Assembly: GCF_022376445.1 (NCBI RefSeq)
Contig: NW_025954973.1
Coordinates: 434,001 to 498,000, forward strand
DNA: 64,000 nucleotides
Reading direction: 5' to 3'
Source: Fomitopsis serialis
Taxonomy: Eukaryota > Basidiomycota > Agaricomycetes > Polyporales > Fomitopsidaceae
Below, one piece after another: positions 26,462 through 37,329 of the stretch. The notes beneath the pieces were generated by a model, which was not told the DNA's origin, did not search any database, and saw nothing but the letters and a program-made list of their open reading frames with translations. Within the stretch, counting starts at the first letter, position 1; each line of letters starts with the position of its first letter. Both the position numbers and the translations under genes were made by a program.

Positions 26462-28144
26462 ATGAAGGCAGTACGCTACTACGGACCGGGGGATATACGC
26501 GTCGATAACATACCGGAACCCACCACCGGCGACAAGCAGATCAAGATCAAGGTGAGCTGCCTTATCTGCACGCATTGAGAGGAGCACGGAGTTTCCCTCT
26601 ATTGCCAGGTAGCATGGTGAGCTCTAAGTTTCATTGCAGAGCGACCTGTTATCGAACTGAATTGCACCTGTAGGAACGGAAGTCAGTATACATGTACTTG
26701 GGCCGACACCGTCCATGCGATTGATGTATATCTCAAGTATGCGGCTCCGACTTACATTCGTACTTCGTACTGCAAACCCCGGTGTCTCCCACCTTGACGA
26801 CACCTCATCCCACCACGCAGGAAACCCTTCCCGTCGTCATGGGCCATGAGTGCGTGTTCGAGTGTATGATGGAAGTGGTGTGACGCCGACCAACGTGAGG
26901 CATCCCAGGTTCTCTGGAACAATCGTCGAATTAGGCAAGGCGGTGGACATCAGTAAGTTCTCGGTAGGCCAGAATGTCGTAGTGTACGTCTTCGTTCGGT
27001 CTGTGACTGGCCCCGCGTTGATGTGCCCAGCGAGCCGCTCATCTCGTGCGGAAAGTGTGGGCCCTGCTTGTCTGGCACTCGGAACCTTTGTCATCAGATC
27101 AGCTTCATCGTACGTTCCCTCTCAGCCTGGAACCCCTCCTTCCATTCAGAATCATTCAATATCTTTGTAGGGCATCGGCGGATGGGGTGGTGGTTTGGCA
27201 GAGTACACAGTCACGAATGAAGACCTCGTACATGTGCTCCCGGATAGTATTCCTCGTGAGCACGTCCAGTCTTCATCCATTGAGGGCATCCTTTGGTTCA
27301 ACGCATGCTTTAGTGGATGTAGGAGCACTCATCGAGCCTCTAGCCGTCAGTTGGCATGCCATGAAGATATCCCGCTTCAAGCGCGGGAGTAGTGTGCTCA
27401 TTATCGGAGCCGGGCCTGTGAATGATTAGGTGCAAGTGACCTGACGAGCATATGCTGATTGATTACCCTTCTAGATCGGTCTCCTACTGTTGAAGATACT
27501 GAAGTGCGTCCCGTCTTCTTCGCGTATTCTTGTTGCCAAACAGTCACTCGTCGCCAGAGCCGAAGGCGCGTCTTGGATTGGAGTGTCCGAACCAGCTGCC
27601 GCTCGCCGTGCGACCGCTGTGAAGCTCGGCGTCTCTGCAGTCTACAACCCGCTTACCGAAGACGTCGTTGCCGAGACATTCCGGGCTACCGACGGTGGGG
27701 CCGACGTCGTTTTCGACTGCGCAGGAATACAAGCTAGCTTCGACGCCGCACTAGCTGCCGTCCGGACCCAAGGGAACGTTGTCGAGGTTGCAGTCTGGGA
27801 GACGAATCCTGTGATCAAAATGGGAGCACTGCAGACGAAGGAGGCGATCCTGACTGGTACCTATTTTGGCATGCTGCTATTGTTCGTCTGATTGAGCTAT
27901 GGGGATAGCGAGCCAAGCGTATGATCGCAGACACGAAGAGCTTCTCAAGGTCGTTGCAGAAGGTCGGATCCCTAATCTCGAGGAGCTGATCACCAGCAAG
28001 ATTGCCTTGGACGACTTCGTCGAGAAGGGGATCAAGACCCTCATTGCAGAGAAAGATACCCAGAGTGCGTGGCCATACTAGGCTGAAAGCCTCATACGCT
28101 AAACGCTGTTGTGGCCTGTAGTCAAGATTCTCGTCCATCCCTAA
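26462..28144 (+). CDS. Zinc-type alcohol / (R,R)-butanediol dehydrogenase, 5' part damaged
   Basis: A medium-chain, NAD-linked alcohol dehydrogenase. Exon 1 (26462-26551) gives MKAVRYYGPGDIRVDNIPEP, typical of butanediol dehydrogenases. Later exons give TLPVVMGHE (catalytic-zinc His/Glu), FSGTIVELGKAV, the structural-zinc lobe SCGKCGPCLSGTRNLC, VGALIEPLAVSWHA, the Rossmann segment VLIIGAGPIGLLLLKIL, GADVVFDCAGIQ, and a C-terminus ending DTQIKILVHP. The family norm is about 350-380 aa. The break is at 26609-26830: the first catalytic-zinc Cys block (usually CGICGTD) cannot be read. After a tiny GTAGCATG exon, the only acceptor at 26673 leads to a stop, while a CGTEV-like remnant sits in another frame. 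Either consensus error or a decayed exon explains this. From 26831 on, the gene reads cleanly. Confidence 0.85.
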
Positions 28145-28701
28145 GCAAGTCGGCGCCCAGGTCTGCAGTGGATGCCGGCATGACGGCCCCGATGTATAGA
28201 TCCTCAGTTTTGCACTTACCGCTGTCTCGGGTCGATACCAATCGTATCTCGATCGAAATTGGAGGATCGCCAGGCACCGAAGCCGAGCGAAGCCTCAACG
28301 GCAGGCCGAATGCTTGACGTTGAACGTTGAACGTGAATCGCCGGAGCACTGGGCGTTGTTTGTGCTATGCTCTCCGGACGTTCGATAGGATAGCGGACTT
28401 GTGTTCCTCAATCGTGCGCGTGATCACTAAGGTTCTGGTATCGCAAACGATACGCACAGGCACAGCGTAAGTACCCACGGGCGCGGGACTCTTCCACCTA
28501 TCTCGGAGAAAGGTCAACCGTGTGATCGATGCTCTCGCCGCCCCTCCATCGGCGAGGCGGCTCTCCGGCAGCACTTCTTTGACTCCTGATGATATGTAAG
28601 GTGTGGCTGCAGTGCGGCACCGTGTACGACTCTCGACCTCCGATGACTCGGAGCCTGGAACTTGCAGCTGTCGCGAATGCCTCTCGGAACCCTGTGCTGC
28701 T
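28145..28701. other. Intergenic, amidase promoter
   Basis: Spacer between two plus-strand genes. A minus-strand open frame of 170 codons overlaps the amidase first exon and looks like a shadow. No gene seen. Confidence 0.5.
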
Positions 28702-30667
28702 ATGTTAACTCCTGGTAGGTCCACTGCCGTCCTCTCCGCCCTCGCTATCGCCCTAGGCCTCTCCCTGGCTGCATACACGGAGTACGTGCGGATACCGTTG
28801 AGCTCGAGTTTGTTCGGGATGGGTTCGTTGCCGGACTTGTACGAGGCGGGAATTGAGGAGATCCAGGATGGTCTCAAGAGGAAGCGATTTACTAGTGTTG
28901 ATCTCGTGAAGGTGCGCAGTTATCCCTCGCTTTCGTCTTTTGCTTAGGCTTGACCTGAGCGCGTTCAGGCTTATCTCGCTCGCATCGACGAGGTCAACTT
29001 GAACGGACCCGCATTACGCGCCGTCCTGGAGACCAATCCAAATGTGCTGAGGCAGGCTGCTGAGCTCGACAAGGAGAGGGAAACCTCAGGGCCCCGCGGT
29101 CCCCTCCACGGCATCCCGATTCTGCTCAAAGACAACATCGCAACACTGCACAGCGAGGGTGCGCACCCCACACTTGCCTCCTTCGCAGCCTGTTAAAGTA
29201 CCCCTACAGGCATGAACACCACCGCAGGGTCCTACGCCCTGCTCGGCTCCGTCGTTGCCGGCGAGTCCTTCGTCGCCGCGCAGCTCCGCGCGGCGGGTGC
29301 GATCCTCCTGGGCAAGTGTACCCTCTCCGAGTGGGCGAACTGGCGCGGCACGGTGCCCTCGGGTTTCTGCGGGCGCGGCGGCCACGGCACGAACCCGTAC
29401 GTCCCGCTGGGCAACCCGTCCGGCTCGAGCTCGGGCAGCGGGATCGCGGGCGCGGTGGGCCTCGCGACGGCCACGCTCGGCTCGGAGACGGACGGGTCGA
29501 TCATCAGCCCGAGTGGTAACTGTAATGTGGTGGGCCTCAAGCCGACGGTGGGGCTTACTTCGCGCGCAGGGGGTACGTGGTGCTGCTCTGGCTCAGACGT
29601 GTGAATGCTCAAGCGCTCACGGGTGACCGGCATGCCCAGTGATCCCAATCTCAGAGCACCAGGATAGCGTCGGCCTCATGTGCCGCAGTGTCGCGGACTG
29701 CGCTATTGTCCTCTCGACCATCGCGGGGCGCGACCCGCACGACAGCTACACGCTGAACCAGCCCGCGCAGGTGCCCGACTACACCAAGGCCCTCAAGAAA
29801 GACGGCTCAGGGGCGTGCGTCTCGGCGTGCCGCGCAAGGTCCTCGAGGGCGTCGACGCGAACGTCCTGATTGCGTTCAACAAGGCGCTGAAGGACCTCAC
29901 GGAACTCGGCGCGACAGTTGTCGACCCCGCAGACTTCGGAGATGGGTGGGACTACGAGGAGGTGCAAAATCGCGAGGACGTCGTACTCTGTGGGGACTTC
30001 AAGGTCAACATCCACAGTTACTGTCTAAGCTCGTGGACGTCCCGACGGGCGTGCGCACCCTTGCGGATCTTATCAAGTTCAACGAGGACAACAGGGAGAA
30101 GGAGCTTGTGGAGCCGTACTGGACGGACCAGGCGAGGTACGCTTGCGTCCCGCGTGTTTTCCTTGTTGTGTCTTGTGAATGACGCGACATTGGCAGGTTC
30201 GTCAAGTCCAATGGCGTGCACCAGGACCCGGCATTCTGGGAGGCACTGGAGTGGGACTACCGCATGGGCAGGCAGGACGGCGTCGACGGCCTGCTGAAGA
30301 AGTACGGGTCGACGCGATCCTCATCCCCACCGCCAGGGCGTCCCGTCCCGCCGCGGTCGCAGGCTATCCCGTCATCACTGGTCCGTCCTACTCCATGCAG
30401 CGTGTGCTATACAATGCTGACCTTGATAAACTTGTAGTGCCCCTCGGGTTCCAGCCCCCCGACGTCGCGCTCACGGAGGCGAGCCCAACACGTATGAACG
30501 GCCCGAACATGCCCTTCGGGATCTCGTTCCTAGGAACGGCGTACAGCGAGTTCCAGCTCATCCAGTACGCGTATGCGTATGAGCAGGCGACGAAGCACCG
30601 GCTGGAGAAGAAGGCGTACCCGGAGGCGATACCGAAGACGCAGCTGGCGGACGTGATGGGCAAGTAG
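28702..30667 (+). CDS. Amidase-signature family hydrolase, three apparent frameshifts
   Basis: Hydrolyses amides with a Ser-cisSer-Lys triad. Exons 28702-28911, 28969-29158, 29210-29572, 29640-30136 and 30197-30667 imply about 577 aa once three missing bases are allowed for. Residues about 8-26 (VLSALAIALGLSLAAYTEY) form a signal anchor or signal peptide, so the enzyme is probably secreted or membrane-bound. Signature elements are LHGIPILLKDNI (Lys), NPSGSSSGSGIAGAVG (cis-Ser) and GSETDGSIISPS (nucleophile Ser). Downstream are the usual MCRSVADCAIVLSTIAG and a C-terminal NMPFGISFLGTAYSEFQL. Frame slips occur near 29805 (before RGVRLGVPRKVLEG), 30020 (before LSKLVDVPTGVRTL) and 30306 (before VDAILIPTA). 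At each, one C or G in a short run restores conserved sequence, and exon phases agree only with those corrections. Confidence 0.9.
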
Positions 30668-33600
30668 TGGGGCAGCCCCACTGGGTAGATCGGTAGACAA
30701 CGTGAGATGGCGTGGCGTAGCGTTAGGGTCTGACAAAGGGACAGAGGCTTCGCGGGCTGTATAGAAATCAGCTACGAGGAATGGTCCGTGGATTATAGGA
30801 TACAAAGCGATGCATGCTATAGAAGAGAGTCCGAACTGTGCAGCTCTGATGTCCATGCAAAGGAATCGGCAAGCGAGGCTACGGGTGGCGCGAGGTCTGC
30901 GGCTGTAGACGTGCGCCGCTGTGACGGGACGGCATCGTTCATGGCGGCTAATTCTTGTCGTACAGGGGTGGACTTGCAGTAGCTCCGAGGGCGCGATTGC
31001 GAGGATGCAGAGCAGGAAGGCACGCATGTCTGATGCGGATTATCCCCTGTCAGCGTCGCGTGCGGCCCCAGCGGTCTCGCACTCACGATAGAAGTATTAG
31101 CCTGCTAAGTGATCAGCTAAGATCGGAGGCAAGACATGGAAGCGGTATCGCTCACTGGAGAATACAATCTCAAGGACGTGAGGACGTCGTGGTGTCGTGT
31201 CGGGTCGTAGGTGCGATGCAGAAGTGCAGCGACCTCGTCTTCCTTGCGCAGTGCTCTTATTAATAGGAGAGCCAAGTATACGCTGTGCTAAGGATAGCAA
31301 CAGGAGAGAGAATCAACGCAAAGACGCAAATTTTCACGAGATCGTGAGATCGTGGGCCGGTGTGAAGTGCAGGAGAGGGGGGCGCAGAGCGTACGGGCAT
31401 GCGTTGCCCACGACAGCCCGTTTTATGTGCGCGACAGTCGCCACGTCGCCTAAGCTGCGGAGGCGAAGAATGACCGAAGCAGACAAAGGGCGGCGACGCA
31501 CAGCCAGCTGCAGTGCACGCGCAAAACACGCCGCAGACGCCACAGCCCAAATGACGCGGTTTGAGGGGCGCAAGAACATTTCGCCGCTTCAATCCGACAA
31601 TGCGGACATACTACCTCGCAGCTAACCGTTTGTAGATGCTGTCGAACGCTAATCGTCGAAACTGTCCAGTCATGAGCATCTTGAGCGAAGAGAACAAGGT
31701 AAGTTATGTACTTACATGTGGTTTGACACGAGTGCGCAATGTCTAAGATTGCCAGTACTGACACAGGGTGCAAGCACCAACAAATAAGTGCCACAGCCTG
31801 CTACCCGGCCGCAGCCGGCCGCCCGACCAGGCCGACCTTGAGCTTGAGCGCTTGAACTTCCGATGGCTGGCCTGCTGCCTTACTGTACTGCGTTCAAAGA
31901 GCCTGAGGTCAATATCTCACTGCGATTCACAGTCGACTCACTGCCTCTTTCTGATACTGAGGACATGCGCAGAGCTGGGATAATTGCGGAGGACGCGCTT
32001 GTGGGTTGATCCTAAGTGAACTGGAGGACTCGCACATGATGTTCTACATGAGCACTAGGTCACAATACTCACCTACTTAGCTGAGAACTGTCACGAATCT
32101 TCGACGACCCTCGACAGATGAGCTAGCATCTGGGCCAATGACTGTTACCATATTCCGGAATGAGCAAGGGGGGCGAGGTGAGCGAAGGGACAGTGGAGCG
32201 ATGAAAGTCGGTACAATCAAGCAAGGCGGAGATGGTAAAGAAATCGAACTGGCGAGTGTCAGGGAGCGTGTGTCCGCTGAGCCAGAGAGCATTTGAGGGC
32301 GCCATAGTATGGTGCCAGCATGAGCGCTGGGATCAAGAGGTGGCAGATGAACCACGGCATAACAGAGTTGAAGTCGCGGGATGACCAAGTGCTTGAGATA
32401 GCGTTATATGTTTGGGGAGCGAGGCAGCGATCATGAGGGTAAGCTATCCAGCTCACCGCCGGAGTCAGTTAATGATACGTAGCGGGAAGTGACAAGGAAC
32501 TTTACTATTAACTTGTAAAGATTCTGATTAGCTTGGAGGTGCGTCGTTCGACTTGCGAGACATCAGTCAATAAACGTGGCCACTGGTACTATGAGAAACA
32601 CGTACCTTTACTTTTCCCCGCAGTTGAGCTTCGACGCCGGAAGTCCCGACAGATTTACCTCAGATGTTCGGAATCAACGCCCCCGATACTAAGTCAAGCT
32701 CGAGAACCGTCCGCGCCAGAAGATCTTCCGTTGCATGTCTCAAGGAACAGCTAGCAGCGCGTGTTCACCAGCTCGGAGTCCACCTAAATCCTTCTCTGCA
32801 GCAGAGTCAAACGGCGAAGCCAGTCCACACGACCACTTCCCTGGCGTCAGCCCCAAGCTCGAAGTCTCGCCAACTACAAAGCCCTCCATGCTTTGTCCCC
32901 TCCCTAGTACCTCTCACCATTGGCATCCGGCACGATGATCGACGCAAAATCTGCCGGACTGTCAGCTTCAAAAGCCCTCACATACTTTACAGAGTACTCA
33001 CTAGCATCGCGACCGCGCCGAAGATTCCAGGTCCCGTAAGACCGTGTGGTGCAGCGAGCGGATCCACGGGTCGAGACTCGAGAACAACATGCTCGGGCTC
33101 AAAAATAGGGTGCGCTTCCCTGCACGGTCGTCACTATTTGAAAACACTGAGAAGTTATGAACGTGTCCCAGGATGCAAGGATGTCCTTGCATCTATCTTC
33201 GTCTTCAAAGAAAAGCGAGAACATCTTATAGAATTCGGAGCATGTTACACTGCGCCTTGTCCAACGGTTCTGGAGTTTGTAGATCTGTTGGTACTCCGTG
33301 ACGCCGTCACTGACGGTACACGGGAACAGGCAAGCTCACCAGCTGTCCATACGTTGTAGCACTGAACCAACACATCTGTGAGCGATTACATCACAGTATG
33401 GTGATAATATACAAGCATGGAGCGCATATATGCTGTTTCAGGTGATGATAATGTATATGCACTCCATGGAACGTACCATCCCTGTAAGTGGGCCCCCTTG
33501 GGCAACATAAATATCAGAATTATTGTTAGGACTATGCAGGAGCGGAGAATGAGCCGCATGGTTTCGAGAGGACTCATCGCACGCGGAATGATTCCGATAT

Positions 33601-33980
33601 GTTCTCTTCCTCAAACTATTCACAGCCGACGAGACATATCGCGGCGGTGGTGGCTGCAATTTGTACTTAACCATTGCTCCATATTGAAGCGATAATGCCC
33701 CGGGATGTTATATGAGGATCATGAGGGCATCTTGGTACGCAGAGGAGGAGGGTAAGATGGAGGCTCAGGTACTTAATTCCAGGTTCTGCTCGCGATCGGC
33801 GACCTACTACAGGTCATGTGATCGAGACACTACGACCTGCCTGACTCACACCAGGATGGTCGTCGCTCGTGTCTTCAACGTTCACATTCTGCACCCATCC
33901 TCGGACTGTGCGCTGCTACGCGCGTGTTCCGATATTCTCGCTGTCAATACGGTGCTTCAGAAGCATTGAAATCCGCCTGC
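30668..33980. other. Gene-poor region
   Basis: I find no gene I can support. The plus-strand frame 32664-33359 (231 codons) lacks any motif and overlaps another equally plausible frame. A minus-strand frame starting at 31027 opens with a signal-peptide-like stretch (MRAFLLCILAIAPS) but then runs antisense into the amidase. If the suspected consensus errors extend here, real but broken genes could be hidden. Confidence 0.4.
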
Positions 33981-34024
33981 TGAAGGCCTAGGAACTCGCT
34001 CGGAGTCGCTCAGCCTAAGGTCGG

Positions 34025-34062
34025 CCGGAAGGCCACGGTTCGAATACGGACGCGGTTCGGCC
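34025..34062 (+). repeat. Left copy of a dispersed inverted sequence with a B-box-like core
   Basis: The core CCGGAAGGCCACGGTTCGAA recurs in inverted orientation with a few mismatches at 36553-36591. It contains GGTTCGAA, close to a Pol III B box. It could be the trace of a tRNA-derived short element or of a transposon end. Confidence 0.5.
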
Positions 34063-34319
34063 TCCGGGCCATGCCCGAGGCCCGAGCGCCGTCCACCTCC
34101 TTGCGTCGTTTCAAAGTAGTACTGTCCTCCACTGTTAAAACGTACTCTGGCATGTACATACACTCGCTGCGCTCTTCGACCTAGCCGAATCCTCTAAGTT
34201 TGGAAGCATGCTTGATCCTGTGCGGGCCGTCGAATCGCTCGCGGCGTTGCCTCATGCCAATCTGCCACTGCCACTCTCTCCCTCTCTCGCCGTGGGCACC
34301 ACCCCCTCAATATTCATTC

Positions 34320-35610
34320 ACGACGGCCTGGCTCGGGATCGGGCGTGTAAGAGCACCACCACGAGCGCAACAACAATGGCACTGTGAAGCGCATCGAAGG
34401 CCCGAGACGGAACGATGGGCACGCAGGGTAAGTGCCCAGCATGCGTACGCGACCGACGAGCGCGTGAGCAACAGACGCGAAGGTGAGTGCCATTATTGCA
34501 CGCGAGCGAGCTGGCTAAGAACGGGCGTGGGCTATGGTCGGCAGGGCCGGGGCACGCAGAACACACGTTGATCGTGAACGCGCAGGGCATAAGCCCAGCA
34601 CATAAACACGGCCGACGACCGGACCGCGGGTGCATCAGCGAAGGAATCGGACGGATGGGAGAATGTGGCAGGCGCAGGGCGCAGTCGCCGTGGCGCCATG
34701 AAGCGCGATGCGCACGCCGACCGCGAGCGCACCGGGCGAATGCCCAGCACGCAGACACGGCCGACGAACGCACGCGGAGCCAGTGGGCAGGCGGGCGAGC
34801 TGGTGGGCAAGTGGGCACGCGTGGACGGGCAATCGGATGTGCAAGCAAGTGGATGGGCGGGAGAGCGAGCGGGCGGGAGAGCGAGCGGGCGGGAGAGCGA
34901 GCGGGCGGGAGAGCGGGCAGGCGGGAGAGCGGGCAGGCGGCAGGCAACAGCGCACACGTCCACCGCCGCCCGTGAGCGCGGTGGGCGAACACCCTGTGCA
35001 CGCAGACGCGGCCGACGAACGCATACGGAGACATGCGAGCGGGCAGACAAGTGGGCCACGACATGCACAACGAGGGCGAGGGGCTCGCGGGCGTGACGTG
35101 CAGCAATACAAGCTTGAACAGCACGGGCACAAGACGCACGACGACCACGAGCATGTAGGCCAATGCTCTGTGTGCAGACGTGGCCGACGAACGGACTGTG
35201 TTCACGAGAGGTAAGGATAGACATCGGGGAAAGGTGAGTGCAGACGCACGCGAGCGAGCGCACTGACTACACTCACAGGGCACGGCGATGTGAAGCACGA
35301 TGCGTACATCAACCGCGAGCGGCGCACCGGGCGAATGCACTGCACGCAAACGCGACCGACGAACGGACTACTCATGTGAGGGAAGAACGCGCGAGGGCGA
35401 GTAGACGGTGAACCCACGGCAACGTGCAGCACAACACCCGCCGACCGCTAGAACGCAGGGCAAGGGTCCCCTATGCAAGCCCAGCCAAAGAGCAGACCAT
35501 GGGCGCGAGCATAGCGGCGAGCAAGAAAGAGGACGGGTGGAGGGTGAGTGCGGACGGGAGCGAACGGATGGCGGGGAAGAACTGCCCGGCACGCACGCAT
35601 GGCCAACGAA
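34320..35610. repeat. GC-rich degenerate minisatellite
   Basis: An anchor close to CGGCCGACGAACG recurs at about 34451, 34611, 34761, 35011, 35182 and 35353, with a weaker copy near 35596, giving spacings of roughly 150-250 nt. Each copy is preceded by a related block containing CGAGCG, CACCGGGCGAATGC and GCACGCAGAC. The sequence is very GC-rich and open in several frames on both strands, which produces long meaningless open frames rich in Arg, Ala and Pro. I read it as tandem non-coding repeat DNA. Confidence 0.75.
34855..34934. repeat. 16-bp tandem repeat, five units
   Basis: GGGCGGGAGAGCGAGC is repeated at 34855, 34871 and 34887, followed by two slightly changed units (GAGCGGGC endings) to 34934. 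It is nested inside the larger minisatellite. Confidence 0.9.
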
Positions 35611-37240
35611 TTCGGACCCCATGCGCTGAGAAAAAGACCAGCGACGGCGACTTAGGAAGGCTGGGACGCGAGCAACACACACCGACCGCGCCTCGCAGCA
35701 ACGGTGAACGATCTCACGTTCGGGATCGAGCCCGACGCGGTTGGTGGCAGTGCGAAGAACACACAGAATGGCACGCAATACACGAGAAAGCGCCCGACGA
35801 TGGTGCCCTTCGACCTGGCGATGTTCTCGGACCCTGCGTTCAGCCTCGCAATGGAACAAGTGGCGGCGAATGGACTTCATCCACTCGGGAATGGCGATGC
35901 GCTCTCACCGACGAATGTCGTGTTGCTGAACGAGTATGCCGGGAGGGATAGGCGGAGGAGGAGGAGCTCAACGAGTTCCATGATGCAGAGGATAAGGATG
36001 ATGAAGATGGGCGCATTGCGGCGACGAGGGCGCACAATGAGGCGCCATTGACCAGCTGCCGCACAAGGCTCTACGAGCACCGGGTAAGTACTTTCATACA
36101 GAGGAATCCATGAATATGGCCACGAAGCCGACTCCCGGAGGGAGGCGGCTGAGTGGCCTTCAAGTTCTACGTTAGCGAGCTACTCGAGCAACAATTCCGC
36201 ATTTCTGCGAACTCATACTATATGTATAGCACGATTGGATCTGCAAGCATACGCTCCCGTAGTAGCGTAGCACGGGCTTCTGCTAGTACGAAAACAGAGG
36301 GCTAAGATATTTATTAGCTCTATAATCTATTACGGCTACGTTCGAACTTGATGGGCGCTTATTCCCCGTTTGCGCCACCGTACTCAGAGTGACGATTTTC
36401 GATTTTCTTGCAAGGCCACTTGATACCTCAAAATATCATCTCAATAGGAGTTGCAGTTGTAGCGAGTCCCTCCGGATCACGGAAAGAGTATGTGAACTGT
36501 AGCTTTGTTGAACTCGTCGGTGGGTGGCCGGCGTCTATCCCGGTGCGGATAGCGCCGAGCCGCGTCCAAAATCGAACTGTGGCCTTCCGGCGTACCATAC
36601 TCAGCCTACAGAATATCGTTCACCACACATTTCTCGCGCATATATTCGCAATAGCCACGTCACACGTCCCTCAAAGATCATACGAAGTTTGCCGGTCATA
36701 TTCTAAGAACAAAGAGGATAAATATCTTGCTCGGTGCCCAGGTGATTGCACTGCTGCGCCTTCCGACTTGTAATCCTGGATCCTAGCTTGGTCCCAGCTT
36801 CTGATATTATCACACAGCGGCGAAACCAGCGGCGATTAGCTGTTGACATCTGTCCTCAGTGTGTACGACAAGCCTATCTCGTTAGAAGAACTGAAGACAA
36901 TGGTTCGGCATTCAGAAATCACATAATCTGTGATTATTCTTTCATTTTGTTCGGTGGTAAGCCAGACCATTTGTTCCTGTGCAGATTGGCGTCCGCACTT
37001 TTGCTGATGTGGGAGTCTGGTTGGCGATGACCTCCGCGCAGAGACCAAGGGTCCATCTGGCAGAGTGGGGTGGCACGTCCAGGTATGGCATCCATTGTCT
37101 TTTAGTGTCACCTTCTCCTTACTTGGTTTTCCTTCTTCAGGATCGCCATCACGATCGACGTGATAACAACCACTCAAGAAGGCAGAAGTGACAGGTGCAC
37201 TGCTTCTAACGCGACCACGGCCTCGTGGTGTCTTCGTTGG
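35611..37240. other. Gene-poor region with the right inverted copy
   Basis: No supportable gene. Holds the right inverted copy of the dispersed sequence (36553-36591) and an AT-richer stretch around 36180-36400 and 36900-36980. The last part should be the promoter of the kinase-like gene. Confidence 0.4.
36553..36591 (-). repeat. Right copy of the dispersed inverted sequence
   Basis: Read on the minus strand, it matches the left copy at 34025-34062 through GCCGGAAGGCCAC, TTCGA and GGACGCGG. The two copies bracket the minisatellite, about 2.5 kb apart. Confidence 0.5.
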
Positions 37241-37246
37241 CCACGC

Positions 37247-37254
37247 TATAAAAG
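37247..37254 (+). promoter_or_regulatory. TATA box of the kinase-like gene
   Basis: TATAAAAG about 80 nt upstream of the ATG at 37330. Confidence 0.65.
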
Positions 37255-37329
37255 ACCGCCCTTTTGACGCTCGACGCACTTCCACATCTCACCCGTCCGT
37301 CTCGCTGACCATCGCTATCCACGTCGACC

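Noticed and set aside
28365..28877. A 170-codon minus-strand frame upstream of the amidase.
   Set aside because: Overlaps the amidase first exon antisense and shows no family pattern.
30530..31027. A possible small secreted protein (signal-like MRAFLLCILAIAPS).
   Set aside because: The frame runs antisense into the amidase 3' end and has no stable continuation; too weak to call.
32664..33359. A 231-codon plus-strand frame as a possible gene.
   Set aside because: No motif or splice logic, and a second overlapping frame is equally plausible. Kept only as a note in the gap entry.
34318..35349. Long open frames (up to about 340 codons) on both strands.
   Set aside because: They lie in the GC-rich minisatellite, overlap in several frames, are Arg/Ala/Pro-biased and lack any domain.
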